Assembly (NCBI GenBank): GCA_947259105.1
Contig: CAMYKU010000024.1
Location: 1 to 64,000 of the forward strand
DNA length: 64,000 nucleotides
Direction: 5' to 3'
Source of the DNA: an uncultured Alphaproteobacteria bacterium
GTDB taxonomy: Bacteria > Pseudomonadota > Alphaproteobacteria > UBA8366 > JADFVY01
In this document: positions 41,769 through 50,881 of the stretch, piece by piece
How positions within the stretch are numbered: the stretch's first letter is position 1
How the letters are laid out: each line of letters begins with the position of its first letter
The notes under the pieces: generated by a model
Told to the model about the DNA's origin: nothing
What the model saw: the letters and a program-made list of their open reading frames with translations, nothing else
Database searches by the model: none
Translations under genes and position numbers: made by a program

Positions 41769-42749
41769 ATGACGGGCCGCCAAGATATACTGACCCACAA
41801 CGTGGAGAGAGACGAGGCCGGGCAGAGGCTCGACCGCGTCCTTGCCGCGCGCCACACGGACCTCTCGCGCAGCCGCCTGAAAGCGCTGATCGAGGACGGC
41901 CGGGTGAGCGCCGACGGCGTGACCATAACCGAGCCGTCATACCGGGTCAAACCCGGCCAGGCGCTCACCACGACAGTCCCCGAGGCGGCCCCGTACGCGC
42001 CCCGGGGCCAGGCGATCCCGCTGGATATCCTGTACGAGGATTCCGAGATCATCGTGATCGACAAACCCGCCGGCCTGGTGGTCCATCCGGCGCCGGGCAA
42101 CCCGGATTTGACCCTGGTCAATGCGCTCATCGCCCATTGCGGCTATAGTCTATCGGGAATCGGCGGCGTGCGCCGCCCGGGCATCGTCCACCGGCTGGAC
42201 AAGGACACCAGCGGTATCCTGGTGGCGGCCAAGACCGACCGGGCGCATGTCGCGCTGTCCAGACAATTCGAAAAACGCACCGCGGAACGTGCGTATCTGG
42301 CGGTCGTGTGGGGCGTGCCGGCGCCGGCATCGGGCCGGATCGAAGGCAATATCGGGCGCGACCCGCGCAACCGGAAGAAAATGACCGTGGTCCGCGAGGA
42401 CAAGGGCAAGCCGGCGGCGACCGGATACCGGCGGCTGAAGCGGTTCGGGACGGTGGCGAGCCTGGTGGAATGCCGGCTGGAGACCGGGCGGACGCATCAG
42501 GTGCGGGTCCACATGACCCATGCCGGGCATCCGCTGATCGGCGACCCGCTGTATGGGCGATCGACCCGGGCGCGGATCAAGGGTCTGCCCGAAACCGTTG
42601 TCGGGGCGCTGCGGTCCTTTCCACGCCAGGCGCTGCACGCGCGGCTGCTGGCCATCGACCACCCGGAGAGCGGGGAGCGGATGCGGTTCGAAGCTGAAAT
42701 GCCCAAGGATATGAAAAGCTTATGCGATATCTTGGAAAACAATTCGTAA
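41769..42749 (+). CDS. rluD: RluD-like 23S rRNA pseudouridine synthase
   Basis: 326 residues from ATG 41769. An S4 domain (GQRLDRVLAARHTDLSRSRLKALIEDGRVSADG) precedes the RluA-type catalytic domain: IIVIDKPAGLVVHPAPGN, catalytic Asp in GIVHRLDKDTSGILVAAKTD, and VECRLETGRTHQVRVHMTHAGHPLIGDPLYG. This fits RluD, which modifies helix 69 of 23S rRNA, though RluC-type targets cannot be excluded. It lies directly upstream of rpoH, as in many alphaproteobacteria. Confidence 0.9.
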   Translation: MTGRQDILTHNVERDEAGQRLDRVLAARHTDLSRSRLKALIEDGRVSADGVTITEPSYRVKPGQALTTTVPEAAPYAPRGQAIPLDILYEDSEIIVIDKPAGLVVHPAPGNPDLTLVNALIAHCGYSLSGIGGVRRPGIVHRLDKDTSGILVAAKTDRAHVALSRQFEKRTAERAYLAVVWGVPAPASGRIEGNIGRDPRNRKKMTVVREDKGKPAATGYRRLKRFGTVASLVECRLETGRTHQVRVHMTHAGHPLIGDPLYGRSTRARIKGLPETVVGALRSFPRQALHARLLAIDHPESGERMRFEAEMPKDMKSLCDILENNS

Positions 42750-42832
42750 GTAACTATATATTATCCATGCGGTATACGGCCGGATGGGGAAGAGGGGGCC
42801 TTCGCGCCTTCCCATAAATTAGAATTTCATGA

Positions 42833-42838
42833 TATAAT
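42833..42838 (+). promoter_or_regulatory. rpoH: Possible rpoH promoter -10 element
   Basis: TATAAT at 42833-42838 in an AT-rich island between rluD and rpoH. No clear -35 box is seen at 17 nt. A small hairpin, ATGCC/GGCAT, follows in the predicted leader. Weak evidence. Confidence 0.35.
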
Positions 42839-42909
42839 AATCTTTGCAATGCCTTGAATGGGCATGGCACAGGGATCCCACACGGTCCGGAACAAGGAGA
42901 CGCCACGCC

Positions 42910-43803
42910 ATGGCACAAGTGCCGAGCCTCGTCATAAGCCCCGAGGGCAACCTTCAACGGTATCTGCAGGAAATCCGGAAATTCCCGATGCTGCAGCCGG
43001 AGGAGGAGTACATGCTCGCCAAGGCCTGGCGCGAGCATGAGGACGCCGACGCGGCCCAGCGCATGGTAACCAGCCATCTGCGCCTGGTGGCCAAGATCGC
43101 GATGGGCTACCGCGGCTACGGCCTGCCGCTGGCCGAACTGATCTCCGAAGGCAATGTCGGCATGATGCAGGCCGTCAAGCGCTTCGACCCGGAGCGCGGC
43201 TTCCGCCTGGCGACCTATGCCATGTGGTGGATCCGCGCCTCGATCCAGGAATACATCCTGCACAGCTGGTCGCTGGTGAAGATGGGCACCACGGCCGCCC
43301 AGAAGAAGCTGTTCTTCAACCTGCGGCGGCTGAAGGGCAAGCTGCGCGAAATCGACGACGGCGACATGTCGCCCGAGAGCGTCGAGAAGATCGCCACCGA
43401 GCTCAAGGTCAGCGAGGCCGACGTGGTTAGCATGAACCGGCGGCTCTCCGGCGGCGACCACTCTCTGAACGCGCCGCTGCGCCAGGACGGCGACGGCGAA
43501 TGGATGGACTGGCTGATGGACGAGTCCGACACCCAGGAGACGCTGGTCGCCGAGGCCCAGGAGATGGACAAGCGCCGCGAGCTGCTGGGCGACGCCATGA
43601 GCACGCTGAACGAGCGCGAGCGCCATATCCTGACCGAACGGCGCCTGCAGGACGAGCCCATGACGCTGGAGGACCTCAGCAAGGTCTATGGCATCAGCCG
43701 CGAGCGGGTGCGCCAGATCGAGGTGCGGGCCTTCGAGAAGCTGCAGAAAAACATGCGTAACGCGGCCAAGGAACAACGGTTGCCGATGGAAGAGCTTACC
43801 TGA
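42910..43803 (+). CDS. rpoH: Heat-shock sigma factor RpoH (sigma-32)
   Basis: 297 residues from ATG 42910, with AAGGAG upstream. Sigma-70 region 2 is HLRLVAKIAMGYRGYGLPLAELISEGNVGMMQAVKRFDPERGFRLATYAMWWIRASIQEYIL. The RpoH box QKKLFFNLRRLK follows it. Region 4 is MTLEDLSKVYGISRERVRQIEVRAFEKLQ. A rho-independent terminator follows the stop at once. Confidence 0.96.
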   Translation: MAQVPSLVISPEGNLQRYLQEIRKFPMLQPEEEYMLAKAWREHEDADAAQRMVTSHLRLVAKIAMGYRGYGLPLAELISEGNVGMMQAVKRFDPERGFRLATYAMWWIRASIQEYILHSWSLVKMGTTAAQKKLFFNLRRLKGKLREIDDGDMSPESVEKIATELKVSEADVVSMNRRLSGGDHSLNAPLRQDGDGEWMDWLMDESDTQETLVAEAQEMDKRRELLGDAMSTLNERERHILTERRLQDEPMTLEDLSKVYGISRERVRQIEVRAFEKLQKNMRNAAKEQRLPMEELT

Positions 43804-43806
43804 AGC

Positions 43807-43829
43807 TGGGGGCCAAGGCCCCCCTTTTC
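43807..43829 (+). terminator. Rho-independent terminator of rpoH
   Basis: GGGGGCC pairs with GGCCCCC around AA/AAG, then a TTTT run, starting 4 nt after the rpoH stop codon. Confidence 0.85.
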
Positions 43830-43854
43830 GTCGTCAAGCCGCGCCCGGTTCGAA

Positions 43855-44223
43855 TTGATCCTGTACCGCCCCACTGGACCGAAGGAACTGGACCTCGTCG
43901 CCAAGACGGGCTGGACAGCTTGGCCGCCGCGCCTGCCCGGCCAGCCGATCTTCTATCCCGTCCTCACCTTAGAATACGCCGAGAAGATTGCCCGCGACTG
44001 GAATTCAACGCGGGAGGACACCGGATTTCGCGGCTATGTCACCCGGTTCGAGATCGACGATGAATTCGCCGCGCGCTATCCGATCGAACTGGCCGGTGGC
44101 CAGGATCACAAGGAACTATGGGTTCCGGCCGAGGAACTGGCGGAGTTCAACCGGCATATCGTCGGGATGATCGAGGTGGTCTCGGAATACCGCAAGGGTT
44201 TGCGGGTTCCGCAACGGGACTGA
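43855..44223 (+). CDS. ADP-ribosylation/crystallin J1-like protein
   Basis: 122 residues if translation starts at TTG 43855; there is no in-frame ATG near and no clear ribosome site. The sequence ILYRPTGPKELDLVAKTGWTAWPPRLPGQPIFYPVLTLEYAEKIARDWNS, GYVTRFEIDDEF and KELWVPAEELAEFNRHIVGMIEVV matches a small family often annotated as ADP-ribosylation/crystallin J1, without proven function. It lies just after the rpoH terminator. Confidence 0.75.
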   Translation: MILYRPTGPKELDLVAKTGWTAWPPRLPGQPIFYPVLTLEYAEKIARDWNSTREDTGFRGYVTRFEIDDEFAARYPIELAGGQDHKELWVPAEELAEFNRHIVGMIEVVSEYRKGLRVPQRD

Positions 44224-44240
44224 CCGCCGCCGAGCAGCCT

Positions 44241-44362
44241 CATACTTCGAGACGGGCCTGCGGCCCTCCTCAGCATGAGGGAACAAGAAATACCAACAAA
44301 AACAGTGACTTGCCTCACTCTGAGGGGGAGCCGTCAGGCCGCGTCTCGAAGGGCGAGGTCGC
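44241..44362. repeat. REP-like palindromic repeat downstream of purA
   Basis: One half carries CTTCGAGACGGGCCTGCGGC then CCTCCTCAGCATGAGG. The other half carries GCCTCACTCTGAGG and then GGCCGCGTCTCGAAGG in reverse. This TTCGAGACG...CCTCAG.ATGAGG pattern is a common intergenic palindrome in alphaproteobacteria. It separates the crystallin-J1-like gene from convergent purA. Confidence 0.8.
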
Positions 44363-44369
44363 ACCGCCC

Positions 44370-45662
44370 CTACCCCGCGAACGGATCCTTCACCAGGATC
44401 GTATCGTCGCGCTCGGGGCTGGTGGACAGCAGCGCCACCGGGGCTTCTATCAGTTCCTCGATACGGCGGATGTATTTGACCGCCGTCGCCGGCAGGTCGG
44501 CCCAGCTTCGCGCGCCTTCGGTGCTTTCGGCCCACCCCTGCACGGTCTCGTAGACCGGCTCGGCCGCGGCCTGGTCCGCCATCGCGGACGGGAAGTAGTC
44601 GTATTCCTGGCCGCCGATGCGGTAGCCGACGCAGACCTTCAATTCCTTCAACCCGTCCAGCACGTCGAGCTTGGTCAGCGCGATGCCGTCGATGCCGGCG
44701 ATCTTGATGGCTTGGCGCACCAGCACCGCGTCGAACCAGCCGCAGCGGCGCTTGCGCCCGGTAACGGTGCCGAATTCGCGGCCACGCTCGCCCAGCGTCT
44801 GGCCGATCTCGTCCTCGAGTTCCGTCGGGAACGGGCCGGAACCGACGCGCGTCGTATAGGCCTTGGTGATGCCCAGCACGTAGCCGAGCCGGTTCGCCCC
44901 GATGCCGGAACCGGCCGCGGCCGCGCCGGCAACGGTGTTGGACGAGGTGACGTAAGGATAGGTGCCGTGGTCGATATCCAGGAGGAACCCCTGCGCGCCT
45001 TCGAAGAGGATACGGCGGCCGGCCCTGTGGGCGCGGTCCAGCTCCTGCCACACGCTCACCGCATAGGGCAGCAGGCGCGGCGCCAGCGCCAGCAGCTCGT
45101 CGAGCAGTTTCTTGCGGTCGATTTCGTCCAGCCCCATGCCGCGCAGCAACGCGTTGTGGTGCTCCAGCAGGCCGTCGATCTTGGCCTCCAGCGTCTTGCG
45201 GTCGGCAAGATCGCAGACCCGGATGGCGCGGCGCGCGGTCTTGTCCTCGTAGGCCGGGCCGATGCCGCGGCCGGTGGTGCCGATCTTGCCCTTGCCGCTG
45301 GCGGCCTCGCGCGCCTGGTCGAGCTGGCGGTGCAGCGGCAGGATCAGCGGCGCGTTCCCGGCAAGCTTCAGGCGGTCCGGCGCCACCTCGACGCCCTGTT
45401 CGCGGATGCGGTCGATCTCGTCGAGCAGCGCCCAGGGGTCGACCACGACGCCATTGCCGATGATCGACAGCTTTCCCGGCCGCACGATGCCCGACGGCAG
45501 CAGGCTCAGCTTGTAGGTCGTGCCGTCGATGACCAGGGTATGGCCGGCATTGTGCCCGCCCTGGAACCGCACCACGATCTCGGCGCGCTCGCTGAGCCAG
45601 TCGACGATCTTGCCCTTTCCCTCGTCGCCCCACTGGGAGCCGACGACCACCACATTGCTCAT
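44370..45662 (-). CDS. purA: Adenylosuccinate synthetase
   Basis: 430 residues. It joins IMP and aspartate with GTP in AMP synthesis. Signatures are [75 protein letters not shown] and [12 protein letters not shown]. It starts 13 nt after hisZ and is the last gene of the serC-serA-FG-GAP-hisZ-purA run. Confidence 0.97.
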   Translation of the reverse strand: MSNVVVVGSQWGDEGKGKIVDWLSERAEIVVRFQGGHNAGHTLVIDGTTYKLSLLPSGIVRPGKLSIIGNGVVVDPWALLDEIDRIREQGVEVAPDRLKLAGNAPLILPLHRQLDQAREAASGKGKIGTTGRGIGPAYEDKTARRAIRVCDLADRKTLEAKIDGLLEHHNALLRGMGLDEIDRKKLLDELLALAPRLLPYAVSVWQELDRAHRAGRRILFEGAQGFLLDIDHGTYPYVTSSNTVAGAAAAGSGIGANRLGYVLGITKAYTTRVGSGPFPTELEDEIGQTLGERGREFGTVTGRKRRCGWFDAVLVRQAIKIAGIDGIALTKLDVLDGLKELKVCVGYRIGGQEYDYFPSAMADQAAAEPVYETVQGWAESTEGARSWADLPATAVKYIRRIEELIEAPVALLSTSPERDDTILVKDPFAG

Positions 45663-45675
45663 GAATCCAGCGACC

Positions 45676-46842
45676 TTACATTGAATTTCGGGAGTCGCCG
45701 TCGCTCAGTTCGACGGCGGCGTCATCCACAAGGATGTGAGAACAGCCCAGCCGGCGCGCCTCGGCGGCGGGGTCGGCCGCGGGCTCCAGCCCGGCGATCG
45801 TGATCCAGCCCTTTTTGCGCAGCGCGTGGCCCTGCGACGGGGCGGTGCCGTGCGGAAGGTAGAGGCGCTTGCCGTTGCCGGGGCGTGGCAGCGCCCGCAG
45901 CACGCTGTCGAGGAACAGCGAGAAACCGGTCGCCGGCTCGCCGTTCTGGGAGACGTGATAGCGCCCGCCACGGCCCATCTCGCCGCGCACGCCGCGGGCG
46001 AAGACGGTGAAGCTGAGACCGGTCTGGTATTCGAAGCCACGGTATTCGACCGCATCGACGGTCAGGGTCAGCGCCGGAATCGCCTCCTTCAGGATCGCGA
46101 CGACCTCGTCCAGCCGCCGGCGCTCCGCCGCGCATTCCTTAGGCAGATCGAGCGGCGCCAGTGCGGCCAGCGCGGCGTCGACCGGACCCGAAGCCCGCAG
46201 CAGCGCGCCGAACAGATCCGCCGCCTTTCCGCCGGAGGCCGCCACGGCCGTAGCGTCCTTGCGGTCCAGCGCGGCGCGCAATTCCGCTTCCGCTTCCCCG
46301 TGAAAACCGATCGCCCGGCACAGCGCCGGCACCAGGGTCGGCATGTTGATATCGACCGACAGATTCGCGACGCCGGCTTCGCCCAGCGCCTCGACCGCCA
46401 GCAGGATGATCTCGGCGTCGGCGCAGGCGGCCTCGGATCCGACGATCTCCACACCGGCCTGGATGAACTGACGCTCCGGCCGCAACTGCGAGCCCTTCAC
46501 CCGCAGCACGTTGCCGGCATAGGCGAGCCGCAGCGGACGCGGCGCCCCGGCCAGCCGGGTCGCGGCAATGCGGGCCACCTGTATCGTCATGTCCGCGCGC
46601 ACGCCCATCATGCGCTGGCTGACCGGATCCATCAGGCGAAAGGTCGCCGTCGACATCGCCTGTCCCGCACCGTCCAGCAGCGAATCCTCGAACTCGACGA
46701 GCGGCGGGTCGACGCGTTGGTAGCCGCGTGCGGCGAAGGTGGCGACGAGCCGCTGTGCCACGGCCGCCTCGTGATCGGCGTCCGGCGGCAGCACGTCGCG
46801 CAGCCCGTGGGGCAGCAGCGCCTTGTTCGCAGCGTCGTTCAT
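45676..46842 (-). CDS. hisZ: ATP phosphoribosyltransferase regulatory subunit HisZ
   Basis: 388 residues, a HisRS-like fold without the C-terminal anticodon-binding domain. It opens [47 protein letters not shown] and has [20 protein letters not shown], the class II motif-2 region, then [11 protein letters not shown] and [27 protein letters not shown]. HisZ activates the short form of HisG in histidine synthesis; hisG is not in the window. The coupling hisZ-purA is common in this class. Confidence 0.93.
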   Translation of the reverse strand: MNDAANKALLPHGLRDVLPPDADHEAAVAQRLVATFAARGYQRVDPPLVEFEDSLLDGAGQAMSTATFRLMDPVSQRMMGVRADMTIQVARIAATRLAGAPRPLRLAYAGNVLRVKGSQLRPERQFIQAGVEIVGSEAACADAEIILLAVEALGEAGVANLSVDINMPTLVPALCRAIGFHGEAEAELRAALDRKDATAVAASGGKAADLFGALLRASGPVDAALAALAPLDLPKECAAERRRLDEVVAILKEAIPALTLTVDAVEYRGFEYQTGLSFTVFARGVRGEMGRGGRYHVSQNGEPATGFSLFLDSVLRALPRPGNGKRLYLPHGTAPSQGHALRKKGWITIAGLEPAADPAAEARRLGCSHILVDDAAVELSDGDSRNSM

Positions 46843-46938
46843 GGCAGGAGCGCGGTCGTTCCGTCGCGGTTCAGCAGGAAACCCGCCGTGGAATACAGCT
46901 TTTGGCGAGCCGGGGCAAGGGACGCGGTGTCGCGCGCG

Positions 46939-47949
46939 TCAGCGCGGCAGCATCCACACCGACCCGTCGCTCAGGCCATAAAGCACATCCGGGACGCCGT
47001 TGGCGTCGACATCCGAGACAACGACGGAGGTTACGATCTTCTCCGGGTTGGGCACGGCCCAGAAAACCCGGAGCATTCCGCCCACATAGCCGATGCCGAA
47101 CAGCTCGCTGCGGGTCTGGTCCGGCAACAGGATGTCGTCCGCCCCGTCGCCATCCAGATCCAGCACCGCAGCCATGCCCAGCACGGTCGAGCCGATGGCG
47201 TGGGTGGAATAGCCGGCCTCGCGCGCAAACTCGACCAGCCGCCTGCCTTCGATCCGGTAGAGGATCAGCACGCCGCCGATATGCGGGGTCTGCACGACGG
47301 CAATCTCCTTCCGGCCATCGCCATCGAAATCACCGGCGCCGACGGGATTCAGCCAGCGGTGGGACAGGCCGATCGCCTGCGATTCGGCGATCAGGTCGAG
47401 CTTGTCGTCCCGTATCCCCAGCACCACAACGGCGGCGCCGGCGCCGGCGGAGCTGCGCACGACGACGATTTCGTCGCGGCCGTCGCCATCCAGGTCGGCC
47501 AGCCGCGGTGTCAGGTCCTCGAACACCGCGTAAGAGGGAAGCTGGTAGGACAGGATCTTTCCGGCCCCGGTTTCCACCTTCAGCGCCGCGGCCTCGATCG
47601 CATCGCCAAGGACACCGTGATCGTAACGGCCGGTCGGGCCGGCAAGCCAGACTGCCTTGATGTCGTGCACCCCCGGCACGATCGCCGAATGCGGAATAAT
47701 GTCGGAAGGGATCGGCGTCTTTTCCGCCGGCGGAACCGGCGCCAGCCCCAGCTTGCCGTCCGGCAGGGCGACGATCTGGTAATCGCCGGACGTCGCCCGC
47801 ACCAGCACGGCGCCGTCGCGCAGCAGGATGTCCTGCAGCCCTGCGACCCGGCCCACCTCGACGGGCCGCGGCCCCAGGCCCGCGCTATCCGCGCTCTCGG
47901 GCAGGATCAAAGCAACGATGACGGCAACAACAAGGGCGCTTCGGCGCAT
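46939..47949 (-). CDS. Secreted FG-GAP/VCBS repeat protein
   Basis: 336 residues with a signal peptide (ALVVAVIVALILPESADSAG). Calcium-binding FG-GAP type loops are seen as LADLDGDGRDEIVVV, VGAGDFDGDGRKEIAVV, VLDLDGDGADDILL and VSDVDANGVPDVLYG, so a beta-propeller is likely. It lies between serA and hisZ in a biosynthetic operon, only 24 nt after serA, which is an odd place for an exported protein. Its role is unknown. Confidence 0.85.
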   Translation of the reverse strand: MRRSALVVAVIVALILPESADSAGLGPRPVEVGRVAGLQDILLRDGAVLVRATSGDYQIVALPDGKLGLAPVPPAEKTPIPSDIIPHSAIVPGVHDIKAVWLAGPTGRYDHGVLGDAIEAAALKVETGAGKILSYQLPSYAVFEDLTPRLADLDGDGRDEIVVVRSSAGAGAAVVVLGIRDDKLDLIAESQAIGLSHRWLNPVGAGDFDGDGRKEIAVVQTPHIGGVLILYRIEGRRLVEFAREAGYSTHAIGSTVLGMAAVLDLDGDGADDILLPDQTRSELFGIGYVGGMLRVFWAVPNPEKIVTSVVVSDVDANGVPDVLYGLSDGSVWMLPR

Positions 47950-47973
47950 ATCCGAGATCTGCCTCCAATCGCC

Positions 47974-49551
47974 TCAGAATTCCAGTGCCTTCGCCTGGAT
48001 CACATTCGGCAGGCCAGCGATCCTCTCGAGCAGTTCGCGGTCCACCGCCTGGTCGACCTGCAGCAGCGCGATGGCGTCTCCGCCCTCTTCCGCGCGGCCG
48101 AGGTGGAAGGTCGCGATATTGACCTTCGCTTCGCCGAGGGTGCGGCCGAGATCGCCGATCACGCCCGGCTTGTCGCGGTTGGTAATATAGAGCATATGGG
48201 GTCCGATCTCCGCCTCGACCGGGATATCCTTGATCTCGACGATGCGGGGGCGCGCGCCGCCGAACAGTGTTCCGGCGACCGAACGCGACATGCGCTCGGT
48301 GGTCACGGTGATCCGGATCAGCGTCTCGTAATCCACCGGTTCGTCGCGCTTGACCTCGGTGCAGCGGATATCCCGCTCGCGGGCGATCACCGGGGCGCTG
48401 ACCATGTTGACAGAATCGAGCAGCGGCCGCAGCAGTCCGGTGAGCGCGGCGGCCATGATCGGCCTGGTGTTGAGGGCCGCAACGTGGCCCTCGAATTCGA
48501 CCTTGAAGGCGCTGAGCCCGGTTTCCGTCAACTGCCCGGCAAAGCTGCCGAGCAGTTCCGCCAGCGCCATGTAGGGACGCAGCCTGGGCGCCTCTTCCGC
48601 CGTCACCGCCGGCATGTTGAGCGCGTTGATCACGGCCCCGGTCAGCAGGTAATCGGACATCTGCTCGGCCACCTGCAGGGCGACCTTCTCCTGCGCTTCG
48701 GTGGTGGCGGCGCCAAGATGCGGCGTCGCGATCACGTTGTCGCGGCCGAACAATGCATTGTCCTTCGCGGGCTCGACCTCGAAGACGTCGAGCGCCGCGC
48801 CGGCGACCCGGCCGGATTCGAGCGCTTCGAGCAGATCCTTCTCGACGACGATGCCGCCGCGCGCGCAGTTGATCAGGCGCACGCCCTTTTTCATCCTTGC
48901 GAAGGCGTCCCGGTCAATCAGGCCGCGGGTCTGGTCGGTCAGCGGCACATGCAGGGTGATGAAGTCGGCCCTCGTGTACAGCTCGTCCAGTTCCACCTTC
49001 TCGAGCCCGAGATCCTGGGCCCGCTCCAGCGACAGGAAGGGATCGTGGGCGACGACCCGCATCTTCAGGCCCTGGGCCCGGCTGGCGACGATCGAGCCGA
49101 TATTGCCGACCCCGATCAGCCCCAGAATCTTGCCGGTGATCTCGACCCCCATGAACCGCTTCTTTTCCCACTTGCCCGCCTGGGTCGAGGCGTTGGCCGC
49201 GGGCAGGTCGCGCGCCAGCGCCAGCATCAGGGCGATCGCATGCTCGGCGGTGGTGATCGAATTGCCGAACGGCGTGTTCATCACCACGATGCCCTGCTGG
49301 GTCGCCGCGTCGACGTCGATATTGTCGACGCCGATACCGGCCCGCCCGACCACCTTCAGGTTTTCCGCCGCCTCGAGAACCTTTGCCGTGACCTTGGTTG
49401 CGGATCGCACTGCCAGCCCGTCATAGGCGCCGATCCGTGCGATCAACTCGTCCTCGCTCAAGCCCGTCTCGATATCGACCTCGACGCCGCGCTCGCGGAA
49501 CATCTCCGCCGCGCGGGGGCTCAGATCATCCGATATCAGCACCTTGGCCAT
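47974..49551 (-). CDS. serA: D-3-phosphoglycerate dehydrogenase SerA
   Basis: 525 residues, the long form. The NAD fold shows ILGLIGVGNIGSIVASRAQGLKMRVVAHDP, active-site region LINCARGGIVVEKDLLEAL, and ATPHLGAATTEAQEKVALQVAEQM with the catalytic His. An intervening domain and a C-terminal ACT domain (MLYITNRDKPGVIGDLGRTLGEAKVNIATFHLGR) for serine feedback follow. It commits 3-phosphoglycerate to serine and is coupled to serC 16 nt upstream. Confidence 0.97.
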   Translation of the reverse strand: MAKVLISDDLSPRAAEMFRERGVEVDIETGLSEDELIARIGAYDGLAVRSATKVTAKVLEAAENLKVVGRAGIGVDNIDVDAATQQGIVVMNTPFGNSITTAEHAIALMLALARDLPAANASTQAGKWEKKRFMGVEITGKILGLIGVGNIGSIVASRAQGLKMRVVAHDPFLSLERAQDLGLEKVELDELYTRADFITLHVPLTDQTRGLIDRDAFARMKKGVRLINCARGGIVVEKDLLEALESGRVAGAALDVFEVEPAKDNALFGRDNVIATPHLGAATTEAQEKVALQVAEQMSDYLLTGAVINALNMPAVTAEEAPRLRPYMALAELLGSFAGQLTETGLSAFKVEFEGHVAALNTRPIMAAALTGLLRPLLDSVNMVSAPVIARERDIRCTEVKRDEPVDYETLIRITVTTERMSRSVAGTLFGGARPRIVEIKDIPVEAEIGPHMLYITNRDKPGVIGDLGRTLGEAKVNIATFHLGRAEEGGDAIALLQVDQAVDRELLERIAGLPNVIQAKALEF

Positions 49552-49567
49552 GGTCGTCCGTTCCGTT

Positions 49568-50728
49568 TCATTCGGCTGTTGCGGGAGCCAGGCAGACTTC
49601 CTCGTAGGCCCATTCGATCCACGGCATCAGCACCCGCATGTCCAGCGGATCGACCGTGGCGCCGCCCCAGATGCGCAGCCCCGGCGGCGCATCGCGGTAC
49701 CCGCCGATATCATGGGCGACGCGTTCCTTGTCCAGCAGGCCGGCGATCTTTTTCGGCGCCGCCGCGGCGGCGTCCCCGGTCAGCGCCCCGGTATCGGTAA
49801 GCGCAAGGCAGATCGACGTCGACGACCGGCTGGCCGGCTCCCTGGCCAGGAACTCCACCCAGGGCATCGAGTCGACCCAGGCGGTGACGGCGGCGAGATT
49901 GGCCCGGGAACGCTCTATCAGCGCGGGCAGGCCGCCGGTCTCCTCCGCCCATTTCAGCGAATCGATGGCGTCCTCGACGCACAGCATCGAGGGCGTGTTG
50001 ATGGTTTCGCCGCGGAATACGCCCTCGATCAGCCGGCCGCCCCTGGTCAACCGAAAGATCTTCGGCAGCGGCCAGGACGGCGTGTGGCGCTCGAGCCGCT
50101 CCACCGCCCGCGGACTTAGCGCCAGCATGCCGTGCGCGCCCTCGCCGCCCAGCACCTTCTGCCAGGACCAGGTGACCGCATCGAGCTTGTTCCAGGGCAG
50201 GTCCATCGCGAACACGGCCGAGGTGGCGTCGCAAATGGTCAGCCCCGTGCGCCCGGCGGCGATCCAGTCGCCATGGGGCACGCAGACGCCGCTGGTCGTG
50301 CCGTTCCAGGTAAAGACGACGTCGCGGTCCGGATCGACCCGGTCGAGGTCGGGCAGCGCACCGTAGTCGGCTTCCAGGACCCGGACGTCGTCGAGCTTCA
50401 GCTGCCCGGTGACATCGGCAACCCAGCCCTTTCCGAAACTCTCCCAGGCCAGCATGTCGACGCCACGCGCGCCGAGCAGCGACCACAGCGCCATCTCGAC
50501 GGCGCCGGTGTCCGAAGCCGGCACGATCGCCAGACGGTAATCGTCGGGAATGCCGAGGATCGCGCGGCTGCGGTCGATGACCTCCTTGAGTTTCGCCTTG
50601 CCGCCCGCGGCGCGGTGCGACCGGCCCGTCCAGGCGTCGGCCAGAACCGACGGCGACCAGCCCGGCCGCTTCGCGCAGGGGCCGGAAGAGAACAAGGCGC
50701 GGTTCGGTTTTCTTTCGGGTCTGGGCAT
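49568..50728 (-). CDS. serC: Phosphoserine aminotransferase SerC
   Basis: 386 residues from ATG 50728, with AGGGTGA upstream; a TTG at 50749 is in frame but unlikely. The PLP lysine lies in [17 protein letters not shown]. Other family segments are [33 protein letters not shown] and [14 protein letters not shown]. This is the alphaproteobacterial type of SerC. First gene of the run, with a two-hairpin leader upstream. Confidence 0.94.
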   Translation of the reverse strand: MPRPERKPNRALFSSGPCAKRPGWSPSVLADAWTGRSHRAAGGKAKLKEVIDRSRAILGIPDDYRLAIVPASDTGAVEMALWSLLGARGVDMLAWESFGKGWVADVTGQLKLDDVRVLEADYGALPDLDRVDPDRDVVFTWNGTTSGVCVPHGDWIAAGRTGLTICDATSAVFAMDLPWNKLDAVTWSWQKVLGGEGAHGMLALSPRAVERLERHTPSWPLPKIFRLTRGGRLIEGVFRGETINTPSMLCVEDAIDSLKWAEETGGLPALIERSRANLAAVTAWVDSMPWVEFLAREPASRSSTSICLALTDTGALTGDAAAAAPKKIAGLLDKERVAHDIGGYRDAPPGLRIWGGATVDPLDMRVLMPWIEWAYEEVCLAPATAE

Positions 50729-50756
50729 GGCGTCACCCTGCTCGGTCAACGATATT

Positions 50757-50790
50757 GCATTGCATCAATGCGGTGCATCCGAAACCGGAT
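50757..50790 (-). ncRNA. Two-hairpin leader upstream of serC (serC-motif candidate)
   Basis: On the minus strand ATCCG-GTTT-CGGAT (50777-50790) is followed by GCATTG-ATG-CAATGC (50757-50771), ending 28 nt before the serC ATG. A cis-regulatory serC RNA motif of two short stems is known upstream of serC in alphaproteobacteria; position and shape fit, but the consensus could not be checked. Confidence 0.35.
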
Positions 50791-50881
50791 CTTCGTGCGA
50801 TGGGAGATTATGAACCGTCATATGGTGCGTCAACGTTTATCGTTGCGCTGCAGCAAGTTTTGCCCCGTGCCGCCGGCGGAC

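Noticed and set aside
45736..49800. 1354-codon plus-strand open frame opposite hisZ, the FG-GAP gene and serA
   Set aside because: It is antisense to three genes with clear family motifs and has an Arg/Gly/His/Asp-rich composition typical of GC-rich shadow frames.
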